DNA of 64,000 nt from Wenyingzhuangia gilva (GTDB taxonomy: Bacteria > Bacteroidota > Bacteroidia > Flavobacteriales > Flavobacteriaceae): positions 1 through 64,000 of the forward strand of contig NZ_JAUMIT010000006.1 in NCBI RefSeq assembly GCF_030519655.1, written 5' to 3'. The notes beneath the pieces are model-generated. The model did no database searches and had not been told where the DNA came from. It saw only the letters and a list, made by a program, of their open reading frames with translations. A program made the position numbers and the translations under genes. This document shows, piece by piece, positions 9,480-18,565 of the stretch; the stretch's first letter is position 1; every line of letters begins with the position of its first letter.

Positions 9480-11192
9480 TTAATAAGATATATTAAAAGG
9501 AGATCTTCTATCTTTTTCATGAGTTTCACCGACCATGCTGAGTACACATCTAAATCCAATATAATTGGTAGACATATATTCCTCTAAATATCTTCTTTGA
9601 CTAGGGTCTAACCAATATTCTCTATCTTTCCAAGATCCACCTTTATAGACTCTAGAGTAATTGGTAATTAAAGTAGTTCTTTTTTGATCATCATATTTGT
9701 ATTCTACTTTACCAGTTTCCTCATTGATTGTTGGAGGTAGTAATATTGGAGCATTATACATTCTCTTTCTATTCTCATCATTTTGAGCATAATCTCTGCT
9801 TGAAGCTCTATCACCGTTAGCATAGTCTCTATTATCTGCTTTTTGATAATTAAGATTTAAATATACATCGTTATCTGTAATCTCTTCTTTTAGAATTTGC
9901 CCAGGCAACACCGAAGGAACTACTTTTCCATTAGGAAGAGTGTCGTATACAATATCATTGAACGAAGCTACAATTACGTTTCCATTTTCATCTAATTTCG
10001 GTTTACGATAAATGTTACCTCTAGCGTAATTAAAATCATTTAATTCAGTATCAATAGTTGGTCTATAAACATCAAAAACCCATTCGGCAACGTTACCTGC
10101 CATATCATATAAACCAAAGGCATTAGGAGGAAAACTTCTTACAGGCGTTGTAATGTCACCTGTGTCCGAACTCCAACCGGCAATACCACTATAATCTCCA
10201 TTACCTTGTTTAAAATTGGCATGTTGAGTGTAATATTTGCTTTGTTCATCTCTAGTAGATTCACCTCTCCATGCATATTTTTTTCTACCTCTAATAGAAT
10301 TCTCATAACGATTTTCTACATCAGCCTTGGCAGCATATTCCCATTCAACCTCTGTAGGTAATCTAAAATCAGGAGAAGGAGATTGTCTATTGATGTTTAG
10401 TTTGTTATTTTTTGAGTTGCTAGGAGTTGTATTAATGGTTATAGAATCATTACCATTGTATTCTTCTTCATTAGAATTTGTTACATAATCTGAATAAATA
10501 GATTTGTTTCCACCAAATAAGAGATTAGGGTTAGCTTCAAAAACCTCTTTATCAAAATGATTTCTTCCTTCTACAGAAACAGCACCATTGTTATATAGTG
10601 GTTTTAAAATACCTTCATCAACTAGCCTTTTTTCAGCAATTCTATCGGTTCTCCATTTACAATAATCATTTGCCTGTAGCCAACTAACTCCAACAACAGG
10701 ATATTCCTCGTAAGCTCTGTGTCTTAAATAAGTTTTAGGTAAATTACCATCGCTACCTAAAGGATTTCTCCAAACTGTAGTATCTGGTAGGGCAGCAGTA
10801 TAAATATGCTTGTATTTTGGGTTGTCTTCAGGAAAAACTTTAGCCAGCCAATCAAGATAAATTACGTATTCTTTATTAGATACTTCAGAGTCATCCATAT
10901 AAAAACTTTGTACATGTACATTTCGGGGTTTATTATGAATGCCACCCATAACATCTTGTTGGGTTTGTCCCATTACAAATTGTCCTCCTTCTATGCTTAC
11001 CATAGCAGGTGGTATTTCTTGTTCAACTACTTCTGAAAGTCTTGTTAAACCTCCATATTCAGGATTGCTAAAGTCGTATCCAATATTTTCGGAGTACCTG
11101 TCTGAACCAAAATCACGTTGTTGGTTAAAACAACTTGTCATAATAAGAATTACACCACTGTAAATCAATGATGTTTTTATGATTTTTTTCAT
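9480..11192 (-). CDS. gldJ: Gliding motility lipoprotein GldJ
   Basis: GldJ is an outer-membrane-associated lipoprotein needed for Bacteroidota gliding and for stability of the type IX secretion machinery. The 570-residue protein starts with a lipoprotein signal, MKKIIKTSLIYSGVILIMTS, with the lipidated cysteine at position 21. I use the ATG at 11192, because the 15 extra residues before it would bury the signal. The rest is a formylglycine-generating-enzyme/SUMF1-like fold: MVSIEGGQFVMG near the N-terminus, FRLPTEVEWEYAAKA, GLYDMAGNVAEWVFD and YKGGSWKDREYWLDPSQRR near the C-terminus. Its closest relative in the system, GldK, has the same fold. It is divergent from porU, the arrangement also known from Flavobacterium johnsoniae. 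No enzymatic function is known for this family. Confidence 0.95.
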   Translation of the reverse strand: MKKIIKTSLIYSGVILIMTSCFNQQRDFGSDRYSENIGYDFSNPEYGGLTRLSEVVEQEIPPAMVSIEGGQFVMGQTQQDVMGGIHNKPRNVHVQSFYMDDSEVSNKEYVIYLDWLAKVFPEDNPKYKHIYTAALPDTTVWRNPLGSDGNLPKTYLRHRAYEEYPVVGVSWLQANDYCKWRTDRIAEKRLVDEGILKPLYNNGAVSVEGRNHFDKEVFEANPNLLFGGNKSIYSDYVTNSNEEEYNGNDSITINTTPSNSKNNKLNINRQSPSPDFRLPTEVEWEYAAKADVENRYENSIRGRKKYAWRGESTRDEQSKYYTQHANFKQGNGDYSGIAGWSSDTGDITTPVRSFPPNAFGLYDMAGNVAEWVFDVYRPTIDTELNDFNYARGNIYRKPKLDENGNVIVASFNDIVYDTLPNGKVVPSVLPGQILKEEITDNDVYLNLNYQKADNRDYANGDRASSRDYAQNDENRKRMYNAPILLPPTINEETGKVEYKYDDQKRTTLITNYSRVYKGGSWKDREYWLDPSQRRYLEEYMSTNYIGFRCVLSMVGETHEKDRRSPFNISY

Positions 11193-11329
11193 ATAAAAAG
11201 CGGTCTCTATCATGTTAATTCCCTCGCAAGATATCATATAATACTTAATTACACAATTTAATTATAACAACAAATATCATATAGGTAACAACGTGTAAAT
11301 TGTTATATTCGTACAATAATTTGCTAAAA

Positions 11330-14300
11330 ATGAAGCTACAATATTTAATCTTTTTTTTTCTAGGGACTTTTTTAATGTCTGCTCAAGAGAATTTAACGTT
11401 TTCTGTTGAATGGAATCAACGATATGAGCCTACTATTAATAACAATATTTGGACAGGAAATGATGTTTTTCTTCAGAATGATTTTATTCCATTATATATA
11501 AAACAATGGAAAAAGGATAAACCGGGAGAACTTAACAATATCAATTTCACAAACATTGTAACTAAGAGAGTTGTTGCTAATGCTTTGGGAGGAATAGATA
11601 TAAATTCATTGCCTATTAGTTTTAATCCATCCTTAAAAATTGTAAAAGAGAGGGCAAATGAATATTACAGTATTCAAGCAAATGCAATATACAAGAATAC
11701 AAAAGGAGAGGTATTCCAAATACAATCTTTTCAGGTGTCTTATGACTTGAATACTACAAGTAAACAAACATCAAACTATAGAATATCGCAAGAAAACGCA
11801 GTTTCAAATTCTGTATTAAGTACCGGAACTTGGTATAAAATTGCCATTGATAAAACGGGGGTTTTTAAAATTGATGCGGCATTTTTAAAATCTATAGGAA
11901 TTGAAACATCATCTTTAGACCCTAAAAAAATTAGAGTTTTTGGAAATGGAGGAGCAATATTACCAGAGATACTTAGTAAACCAAGGAAAGAGGGCTTGAC
12001 AGAAAATGCTATATACGTAGCTGGTGAGAATGATGGTGTTTTTAATGACAATGATTATGTATTGTTTTATGCTCAAGGACCAATATCATGGGACTTAGAA
12101 AGTAGAACAGATATTACTCATAAACAAAATATTTATAGTGAATATGCCTATTATTTTATCAATGTAGATTCTGGAACAGATGGAAAAAGGATTGCAAATG
12201 CAGCAACAGTTAACAATCCTAAAACCATTGATGTTACAACTTTTACTGACTACAAATTACATGAAAAAGAATTGTTCAATTATATTCGAGTAGGTAAAAA
12301 ATGGTTTGGAGAAAACTTCACGGTTAACAATCAACAAGATTTTACATTTAATTTTCCAAACATAGTTAATTCTCAGTCAGTAATAGTAAATGGTAATTTT
12401 AGCGCTAAGTCTGCAAGTACTTCTTCAATTTACACAGTTTCTTATAACTCTATAAATGTATTAAACTCAACTATTTCTTCTTCTGGTAATTTTGCTTTTA
12501 GAGATACTAAAAGTTCAGGAAGTTTTATGCCAATATCTGATGATATCACTTTAAACGTTCAATGGAATAGTAATGGAGATTTTTCGGCATTGGCTTATTT
12601 AGATTATTTGGAAGTTATAGCAGATAGAACTTTAACAGCTACAGGAAAACAGTTTGGATTTGTAAACTTTGATTCTAAAACATCAGGAGAAGTATTAGAA
12701 TATCATTTAACCAATGATACTGAAATTGATTTTGTTTGGAATGTATCAGATCTTACAAATGTTAAAAGAATAGTTGATACAGATGTAAATACAACAAATT
12801 TTAAATTTAAGGAGTTAACTGATGGGGTTTTAGATAAATATCAAATAGTAAAAACGTCAGATGCATATGCTCCTATAAAATTAAGTAGTAGCTCTAATGT
12901 TGTGAATCAAAATTTACATGCTCTTCAAGATATTCACTATGTGATAGTGACCAAAAAAGATTTCATTAACGAGGCAAATAGATTAAGAGATTATCATAGG
13001 AACAATACGCCAATATCAGAAACAAATTCAGAAAAAATAAAAGTTGAAGTGGTAGATGTAGATCAGATTTATAATGAATTTGGGTCAGGAGCTCCAGACA
13101 TTACTGCTATTAGAGATTTCGCAAAGTATTTATACGACAATAGTAGTTCTGAAGAGATGAAGCTTAAGTATTTATGTTTATTTGGAGATGCTTCTTTTGA
13201 TTATAAAGGAATTACTTATAAAGAAACTCAAGTAGTTCCAACTTATTTGTCTACGGTTAGTAATAGTTTGTCAAATTCTTATAGTTCAGATGATTATTAT
13301 GGTTTTTTAGACGCTAGTGACAATACTCAAGACAATGGGGAATTACAAGTTACAGGTAAGTTAGATATTACTACAGGAAGAATTCCTGTAGGATCTATTA
13401 CAAAAGCAAACCAATATGTCTCAAAATTATTGAACTATTATTCTACTAAATCTAGAGGCAATTGGAAAACTAAAATAACTCTTTTGGGAGATGATGGACA
13501 AGAAGGTTCAGATCAATCTTTGATTAAATATTTAGAAGATTCTGCTTTAAAGATAGAAGCTAATAATCCTAATTTAAATTTATCAAAGTTATATACCGAT
13601 GCTTTTAAAGAAGAAATTACCTCTGGAGGTGGAAGATATCCAGAGATTACCAAAAAATTTAGAGAGTCATTTAATACAGGCTCGTTAGTTATCAATTATT
13701 TTGGACATGGAAATAATTTTAACTTGGGTCAGGAAACTTATTTAGACATTGCGGCTATTAGAAGTTTTAGAAACTTAAATAATTTGCCTTTATTTATTAC
13801 GGTAACTTGTGACTTTTCAAGATTTGATGATCCCACAATTTTATCTGGAGGTGAAGAATTGATAGAAGGTGCTTATGGTGGAGCTGTAGCGATGATTACC
13901 ACAACAAGAGAAATCTCAATTTTTGCAGGAAATAGTATCAATAAAAACTTAGCAGACTACTTGTATTCTTTTGATGGAAAAACAAGAACTGCTGCCGAAG
14001 CATTGAAAGATGTTAAAAACAATGTTGGATTAAGTAATGAATTTTTTGTGTATTTTTTTGGAGATCCAGCGATGAACCTTTCTTTGCCTAAAGAAGGAAT
14101 TGAAATTAGTAAAATAGAAAAATATGTAACAGATCCTGTTTCAGAAGAGGTTTCCTTACAGAATGTAACAGAACTAAATGCTTTGTCTAAAGTTAAGGTT
14201 ACTGGGAGTATAAAAGAAGCAGGAAATGTTTTATCAGATTTTACAGGAACATTATCAGTCACTTTATTTGATAAGGAAATAGATAGAAAAACATTGTTAA

Positions 14301-15193
14301 ATGAAGGATCTGGAACTGTTGTGAATTTTAAATCTTTAGAAAGTAAAGTTTTTGTTGGTGAAGCATCGGTAAAAAATGGTAAATTTTCTTTTGATTTTAT
14401 TTTGTCTAAAGATGTTAGTGTTTCTCCTGAAAATGCAAAATTTAGTTTTTACGCAGCATCAGATACAAAAGAAAGAATAGGAAGTGATTTTAATTTTAAG
14501 GTAGGAGGAATTGATCCTCAAGCACCAGAAGACAACATACCTCCTGTTATCCAATTATATATGGATGATGAAACTTTTGTTGATGGTGGAAATACAAGTA
14601 CTACGCCTAAATTGCTGGCTAAAATACAAGATGAAAGTGGAATTAATACTTCTTTAAACTCTATAGGACATAATATCACCGTTGTGATTGATGGAGATTT
14701 AGCAAATCCTATTTCTTTAAACGAATTTTATACTACTGAAAAAGATGATTTTACCAAAGGGATTGTATCCTACAAATTACCTGAATTATCTACAGGAAAT
14801 CATACTATTACATTTAAAGCTTGGGACACATACAATAATTCATCAACCCAAACGTTAAGCTTCTATGCTCAAGAAGATAAAGGATTTCAATTAAGTAGGG
14901 TTTTAAATTATCCTAATCCATTTATCAATCATACAGAGTTTTGGTTTAAAAATAATAGACAAGGAGATCCTATAGAAATTACCGTTCAAATTTATACTTT
15001 GTCAGGGAAATTAATCAAAACCATTCATACCTCTGATAGCAATGTTGATGAGATATCAAGAGTGGTTACATGGGATGGAAAAGATGATTTTGGAAACAAA
15101 CTAGGAAAAGGAGTATATGTTTATAAATTAACTGTAAAAGAAATAATCACAGGTCAATCGGATGAAAAGATTGAAAAATTAGTAATATTGTAA
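11330..15193 (+). CDS. porU: Type IX secretion system sortase PorU
   Basis: PorU is the surface protease that removes the C-terminal sorting domain from T9SS cargo and attaches cargo to the cell surface. The protein (1287 residues from the ATG at 11330) opens with a signal peptide ending in FLMSAQ. The C25 (gingipain-like) peptidase domain carries the catalytic pair His793 in NYFGHGNNF and Cys827 in ITVTCDFSRFD. The last 90 residues have a sorting-domain-like beta sandwich (YPNPF start, GKGVYVYKLTV near the end), as in known PorU. An in-frame ATG at 11300 exists but would put ten residues in front of the signal. porV follows after 25 nt and is surely co-transcribed. Confidence 0.95.
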   Translation: MKLQYLIFFFLGTFLMSAQENLTFSVEWNQRYEPTINNNIWTGNDVFLQNDFIPLYIKQWKKDKPGELNNINFTNIVTKRVVANALGGIDINSLPISFNPSLKIVKERANEYYSIQANAIYKNTKGEVFQIQSFQVSYDLNTTSKQTSNYRISQENAVSNSVLSTGTWYKIAIDKTGVFKIDAAFLKSIGIETSSLDPKKIRVFGNGGAILPEILSKPRKEGLTENAIYVAGENDGVFNDNDYVLFYAQGPISWDLESRTDITHKQNIYSEYAYYFINVDSGTDGKRIANAATVNNPKTIDVTTFTDYKLHEKELFNYIRVGKKWFGENFTVNNQQDFTFNFPNIVNSQSVIVNGNFSAKSASTSSIYTVSYNSINVLNSTISSSGNFAFRDTKSSGSFMPISDDITLNVQWNSNGDFSALAYLDYLEVIADRTLTATGKQFGFVNFDSKTSGEVLEYHLTNDTEIDFVWNVSDLTNVKRIVDTDVNTTNFKFKELTDGVLDKYQIVKTSDAYAPIKLSSSSNVVNQNLHALQDIHYVIVTKKDFINEANRLRDYHRNNTPISETNSEKIKVEVVDVDQIYNEFGSGAPDITAIRDFAKYLYDNSSSEEMKLKYLCLFGDASFDYKGITYKETQVVPTYLSTVSNSLSNSYSSDDYYGFLDASDNTQDNGELQVTGKLDITTGRIPVGSITKANQYVSKLLNYYSTKSRGNWKTKITLLGDDGQEGSDQSLIKYLEDSALKIEANNPNLNLSKLYTDAFKEEITSGGGRYPEITKKFRESFNTGSLVINYFGHGNNFNLGQETYLDIAAIRSFRNLNNLPLFITVTCDFSRFDDPTILSGGEELIEGAYGGAVAMITTTREISIFAGNSINKNLADYLYSFDGKTRTAAEALKDVKNNVGLSNEFFVYFFGDPAMNLSLPKEGIEISKIEKYVTDPVSEEVSLQNVTELNALSKVKVTGSIKEAGNVLSDFTGTLSVTLFDKEIDRKTLLNEGSGTVVNFKSLESKVFVGEASVKNGKFSFDFILSKDVSVSPENAKFSFYAASDTKERIGSDFNFKVGGIDPQAPEDNIPPVIQLYMDDETFVDGGNTSTTPKLLAKIQDESGINTSLNSIGHNITVVIDGDLANPISLNEFYTTEKDDFTKGIVSYKLPELSTGNHTITFKAWDTYNNSSTQTLSFYAQEDKGFQLSRVLNYPNPFINHTEFWFKNNRQGDPIEITVQIYTLSGKLIKTIHTSDSNVDEISRVVTWDGKDDFGNKLGKGVYVYKLTVKEIITGQSDEKIEKLVIL

Positions 15194-15218
15194 AAACTAG
15201 AATAACTATATGAATTTT

Positions 15219-16313
15219 ATGAAACTAAAAAGTCACTATACTTTGCTGTTAGCCGTTTTAGGATTTCAGACATATGCTCAAAACAACACGATTACAACAG
15301 TAGCACCATTTTTAAATATTGTTACAGATGCTAGAGCAGCAGGTATGGGAGACACAGGAGTTGCAACAACTGCCGATGGAAATGCAATTTATCACAACGC
15401 CGCAAAAATGGTGTTTCACAAAAAAGAAGTAACAGTAGCCGTAAACTATACCCCATGGTTAAGAAATTTAACAGATGATATTTATGTTGGAAATTTAAGT
15501 TACCAACAAAGAATTGATGAAAGAAGTGCTTTTGGGGGAGGAATCAAATATTTTAATTATGGTGAGGTACAAATAAATGACGGATCTAATTCAGCATCTA
15601 CTACAGCCTCTCCTTATGAATTAGCCATTGATGGAGCTTATTCGTTAAAATTGAGTAACAACTATTCTATGGCTGTTGCCTTAAGATATATTCGTTCTGA
15701 TTTAACTATTTCAGGAACAAACCTTAATGATAATGAACCAACCAATGCTTTTGCAGTAGATATTTCAGGATATTACATGTCAGATGAAATGGCTTTTGAT
15801 GGATTTAATGGGGTTGCCAGAGCCGGTTTTAACATTAGTAATGTTGGACCAAAAGTAACCGTTTTATCAGGAGAAGGATTTTTACCCACCAATTTAAAAC
15901 TAGGAGGTGGTTTTGATTTTATTGTTGATGATTTTAATCAATTAGGGGTAACCTTAGAATTCACCAAACTTTTAGTGCCTGCAGTAGGAGGTGAAGATCA
16001 AAACTTTTTACAAGGAATGTTTGGATCTTTTTCTGATGCACCAGGAGGATTTAAAGAAGAATTACAAGAAGTAACTATTGGTATTGGAGCAGAATATTTG
16101 TATAACAATGCTTTTGCCTTTAGAGCAGGATATTTTAAAGAAAACGAAAATAAAGGAAATAGAAACTTTTTTACATTAGGAGCAGGTTTTAAAGCAAGTT
16201 CTTTTAATGTTGACCTTTCTTACTTAGCAAGTAACGCTGTTGTAAACAATCCACTAGAAAACACGCTTAGATTCTCTATATCTTTTGATTTAGGGGATAT
16301 TTACGAGTACTAA
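15219..16313 (+). CDS. porV: Type IX secretion system outer membrane protein PorV
   Basis: PorV (LptO) is a FadL-like beta-barrel that carries folded T9SS cargo from the SprA translocon to PorU. The 364-residue protein has a signal peptide (MKLKSHYTLLLAVLGFQTYA) and then the family N-terminus with APFLNIVTDARAAGMGDTG and ATTADGNAIYHNAAKM. The rest alternates polar and hydrophobic residues, as beta-barrels do, and ends in the membrane strand LRFSISFDLGDIYEY. A second ATG at 15210 would add three residues. It lies directly downstream of porU, and a strong hairpin terminator follows. Confidence 0.95.
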   Translation: MKLKSHYTLLLAVLGFQTYAQNNTITTVAPFLNIVTDARAAGMGDTGVATTADGNAIYHNAAKMVFHKKEVTVAVNYTPWLRNLTDDIYVGNLSYQQRIDERSAFGGGIKYFNYGEVQINDGSNSASTTASPYELAIDGAYSLKLSNNYSMAVALRYIRSDLTISGTNLNDNEPTNAFAVDISGYYMSDEMAFDGFNGVARAGFNISNVGPKVTVLSGEGFLPTNLKLGGGFDFIVDDFNQLGVTLEFTKLLVPAVGGEDQNFLQGMFGSFSDAPGGFKEELQEVTIGIGAEYLYNNAFAFRAGYFKENENKGNRNFFTLGAGFKASSFNVDLSYLASNAVVNNPLENTLRFSISFDLGDIYEY

Positions 16314-16336
16314 TCATAAAAATATATTTACATTTG

Positions 16337-16368
16337 AACCGGCGTTATTTTATAACGCCGGTTTTTTG
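16337..16368 (+). terminator. Intrinsic terminator after porU-porV
   Basis: AACCGGCGTTAT and ATAACGCCGGTT form a 12-bp stem with a 3-nt loop (16337-16363), followed by T5. Confidence 0.9.
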
Positions 16369-16381
16369 ATATTTATAGCGT

Positions 16382-17452
16382 ATGTATAAAAATGTAATCA
16401 TTACAGGTACAGGTAGTGCCATTCCTAATAAAGTAGTAAAGAATAACGATTTTAATAACCATGTTTTTTTAAATGAAGATGGAACTTTATTTGAAAAAGA
16501 GAATGGAGAAATTATCGATAAGTTTCAGGCTATTACAGGAATTGAAGAAAGGAGATATGCCGAAGACAACATTAATACATCTGATTTAGCATCAGAAGCT
16601 TCCTTAAAAGCTATTCAAGCAGCAAACATCAACAAAGAACAGTTAGATTTAATTATTGTAGCTCATAATTTTGGAGATGTAAAAAAAGGAAGTATTCAAG
16701 GAGATTTTTTACCAAGTATTGCAACTAGAGTTAAGAACAAGTTAGGAATTCAAAATCCTAATTGTGTGGCTTATGATATTTTATTTGGATGTCCTGGTTG
16801 GGTTCAGGCCATGATTCAAGCCAATCAAGCTATAAAGGCAGGTGAAGCAAAAAAAGCGTTGATTATTGGAGCAGAAACTTTGTCAAGAGTGGTCGACAAA
16901 AGTGATAGAGATAGCATGATTTTTTCTGATGGGGCAGGGGCGACTATTATAGAACTCATAGAGGAGGATAAAGAAAGAGGGATTTTAAGTACCGCAGCTC
17001 AAACCTTCGCCATAGAAGAAGCAGGATATTTATATTCGGGTGCAACTTATAATAAAGATCAAGACCAAGATATTAATTATATTAAAATGTTAGGTCGTAA
17101 AATATATGAGTTTGCTTTGGTAAATGTTCCAGCAGCCATTAAAGTAGCCATGGACAAAAGAGGTTTAGATATTGATGATATCAACCAAATATTTTTACAT
17201 CAAGCCAATGAAAAAATGGATGAAGCGATTGTAAAAAGATTATACAGATTATACAGAAAGCCTGTTAAAAAGAATGTGATGCCTATGTCTATTCAAAAAC
17301 TTGGAAACAATTCTGTAGCTACAGTTCCAATTTTATATGATATGGTTTTGAATAATCAAGTAAAAAATCATACAATAGCAAAAGATGATATTGTAATTTT
17401 TGCATCTGTAGGAGCAGGGATGAACATCAATGCAATTATTTATAAATTGTAA
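16382..17452 (+). CDS. Beta-ketoacyl-ACP synthase III-like protein
   Basis: This 356-residue protein is a FabH-type condensing enzyme. The Cys-His-Asn triad is complete: Cys137 in DILFGCPGWVQAM, His273 in FLHQANEKMDE and Asn309 in LGNNSVATVPI. It is about 35 residues longer than FabH because of an N-terminal insertion (residues 24-48, HVFLNEDGTLFEKENGEIID) ahead of the TGIEERRYA motif. The residues around the active cysteine differ from the usual ACAGF of FabH, so the acyl substrate may differ. It is widespread in Bacteroidota, but no role has been assigned that I can name. The gene stands alone between the porV terminator and convergent tsaD, only 3 nt from the tsaD stop. Confidence 0.88.
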   Translation: MYKNVIITGTGSAIPNKVVKNNDFNNHVFLNEDGTLFEKENGEIIDKFQAITGIEERRYAEDNINTSDLASEASLKAIQAANINKEQLDLIIVAHNFGDVKKGSIQGDFLPSIATRVKNKLGIQNPNCVAYDILFGCPGWVQAMIQANQAIKAGEAKKALIIGAETLSRVVDKSDRDSMIFSDGAGATIIELIEEDKERGILSTAAQTFAIEEAGYLYSGATYNKDQDQDINYIKMLGRKIYEFALVNVPAAIKVAMDKRGLDIDDINQIFLHQANEKMDEAIVKRLYRLYRKPVKKNVMPMSIQKLGNNSVATVPILYDMVLNNQVKNHTIAKDDIVIFASVGAGMNINAIIYKL

Positions 17453-17455
17453 AAT

Positions 17456-18478
17456 TTAAGAGTTTACTTTTAATCTAGGGTTTGCAGTAATACTTTGGTC
17501 ATCAAACAAACCTAATCTATATTTTTGATAAGCAGTTACAGCAATCATGGCTGCATTGTCTGTAGTATATTCAAATTTAGGAATGTAAGATTTCCATCCA
17601 AAATGCTTTTGAGCATCAGTAAGACGTTTTCTTATTTCTGAATTAGCAGAAACACCTCCTGCAATGGCTACTTGTTTAATTCCCGTTTCTTTTACTGCCT
17701 TTTTTATTTTATCCATTAAAATTTCTGCAATCGTGTTTTGAACACTAGCACAAATATTTTCTAGGTTTTCTTCGATAAAATTAGGGTTCTCTTTTACTTC
17801 TTTTTGAATAAAATATAAGATGGCAGTTTTTAATCCACTAAAACTAAAATGATGTTCTTTTACTTTGGGCTTAGAAAAGGTATAAACAGCTTTTCCAGTT
17901 TTAGCATATTTATCAATTAAAGGACCTCCTGGGTAAGGCAAGCCTAAAATTTTTGCAGTTTTGTCATAAGCTTCTCCAACAGCATCATCAATGGTTTCTC
18001 CTAAAATTTCCATGCTAAAATAATTACTGATTTTAACAATTTGTGTGTGTCCACCACTAATGGTTAAACATAAAAATGGAAATGTAGGTTTTTGCTCGCT
18101 AGCATCATCAATAAAATGAGCGAGAATATGAGCCTGCATATGGTTAACGCCAATTAATGGAATTTCTAAAGCCAAAGCCAAAGACTTTGCAAAAGAAGTC
18201 CCTACTAATAAAGACCCCATTAATCCAGGTCCTTGTGTAAACGCAATAGCATTTAATTGTTCTTTGGTTATATTAGCTTGTTTTAAAGCGGTTTCTACTA
18301 CAGGTAAAATATTTTGTTGGTGCGCTCTTGATGCTAATTCGGGAACCACTCCACCATATTTTGAATGTACTTCTTGATTGGCTACAATATTAGAAAGAAT
18401 CTGTTCGTTACATATTACAGAAGCACTGGTGTCATCGCAAGAAGATTCTATTGCTAAGATGTAGGTTTTATCAAGCAT
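17456..18478 (-). CDS. tsaD: tRNA N6-adenosine threonylcarbamoyltransferase
   Basis: TsaD transfers the threonylcarbamoyl group to A37 of tRNAs that read ANN codons, together with TsaB and TsaE. The 340-residue protein has the ASKHA-fold N-terminus (LAIESSCDDTSASV), the metal-binding HMQAHILAH motif near residue 111, the SGGHTQIV loop, the substrate motif DDAVGEAYDK, and AIAGGVSANSEIR with the later DNAAMIA near the C-terminus. Length and motifs are standard. It is divergent from the TamB-like gene and convergent with the KAS III-like gene. Confidence 0.96.
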   Translation of the reverse strand: MLDKTYILAIESSCDDTSASVICNEQILSNIVANQEVHSKYGGVVPELASRAHQQNILPVVETALKQANITKEQLNAIAFTQGPGLMGSLLVGTSFAKSLALALEIPLIGVNHMQAHILAHFIDDASEQKPTFPFLCLTISGGHTQIVKISNYFSMEILGETIDDAVGEAYDKTAKILGLPYPGGPLIDKYAKTGKAVYTFSKPKVKEHHFSFSGLKTAILYFIQKEVKENPNFIEENLENICASVQNTIAEILMDKIKKAVKETGIKQVAIAGGVSANSEIRKRLTDAQKHFGWKSYIPKFEYTTDNAAMIAVTAYQKYRLGLFDDQSITANPRLKVNS

Positions 18479-18509
18479 AATTACAGTTTAATTAACTAAT
18501 TTAGTGGCA

Positions 18510-18517
18510 CAAATTTA
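18510..18517 (-). promoter_or_regulatory. Predicted promoter -7 box for tsaD
   Basis: On the minus strand the sequence TAAATTTG fits TAnnTTTG, 31 nt before the tsaD ATG. It overlaps the presumed 5' end of the divergent TamB-like gene. A -33 element is not clear. Confidence 0.4.
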
Positions 18518-18565
18518 ACGTTTATAAAAACAATAATAAAAATACTCGGTCGATTTTTACTTGCA

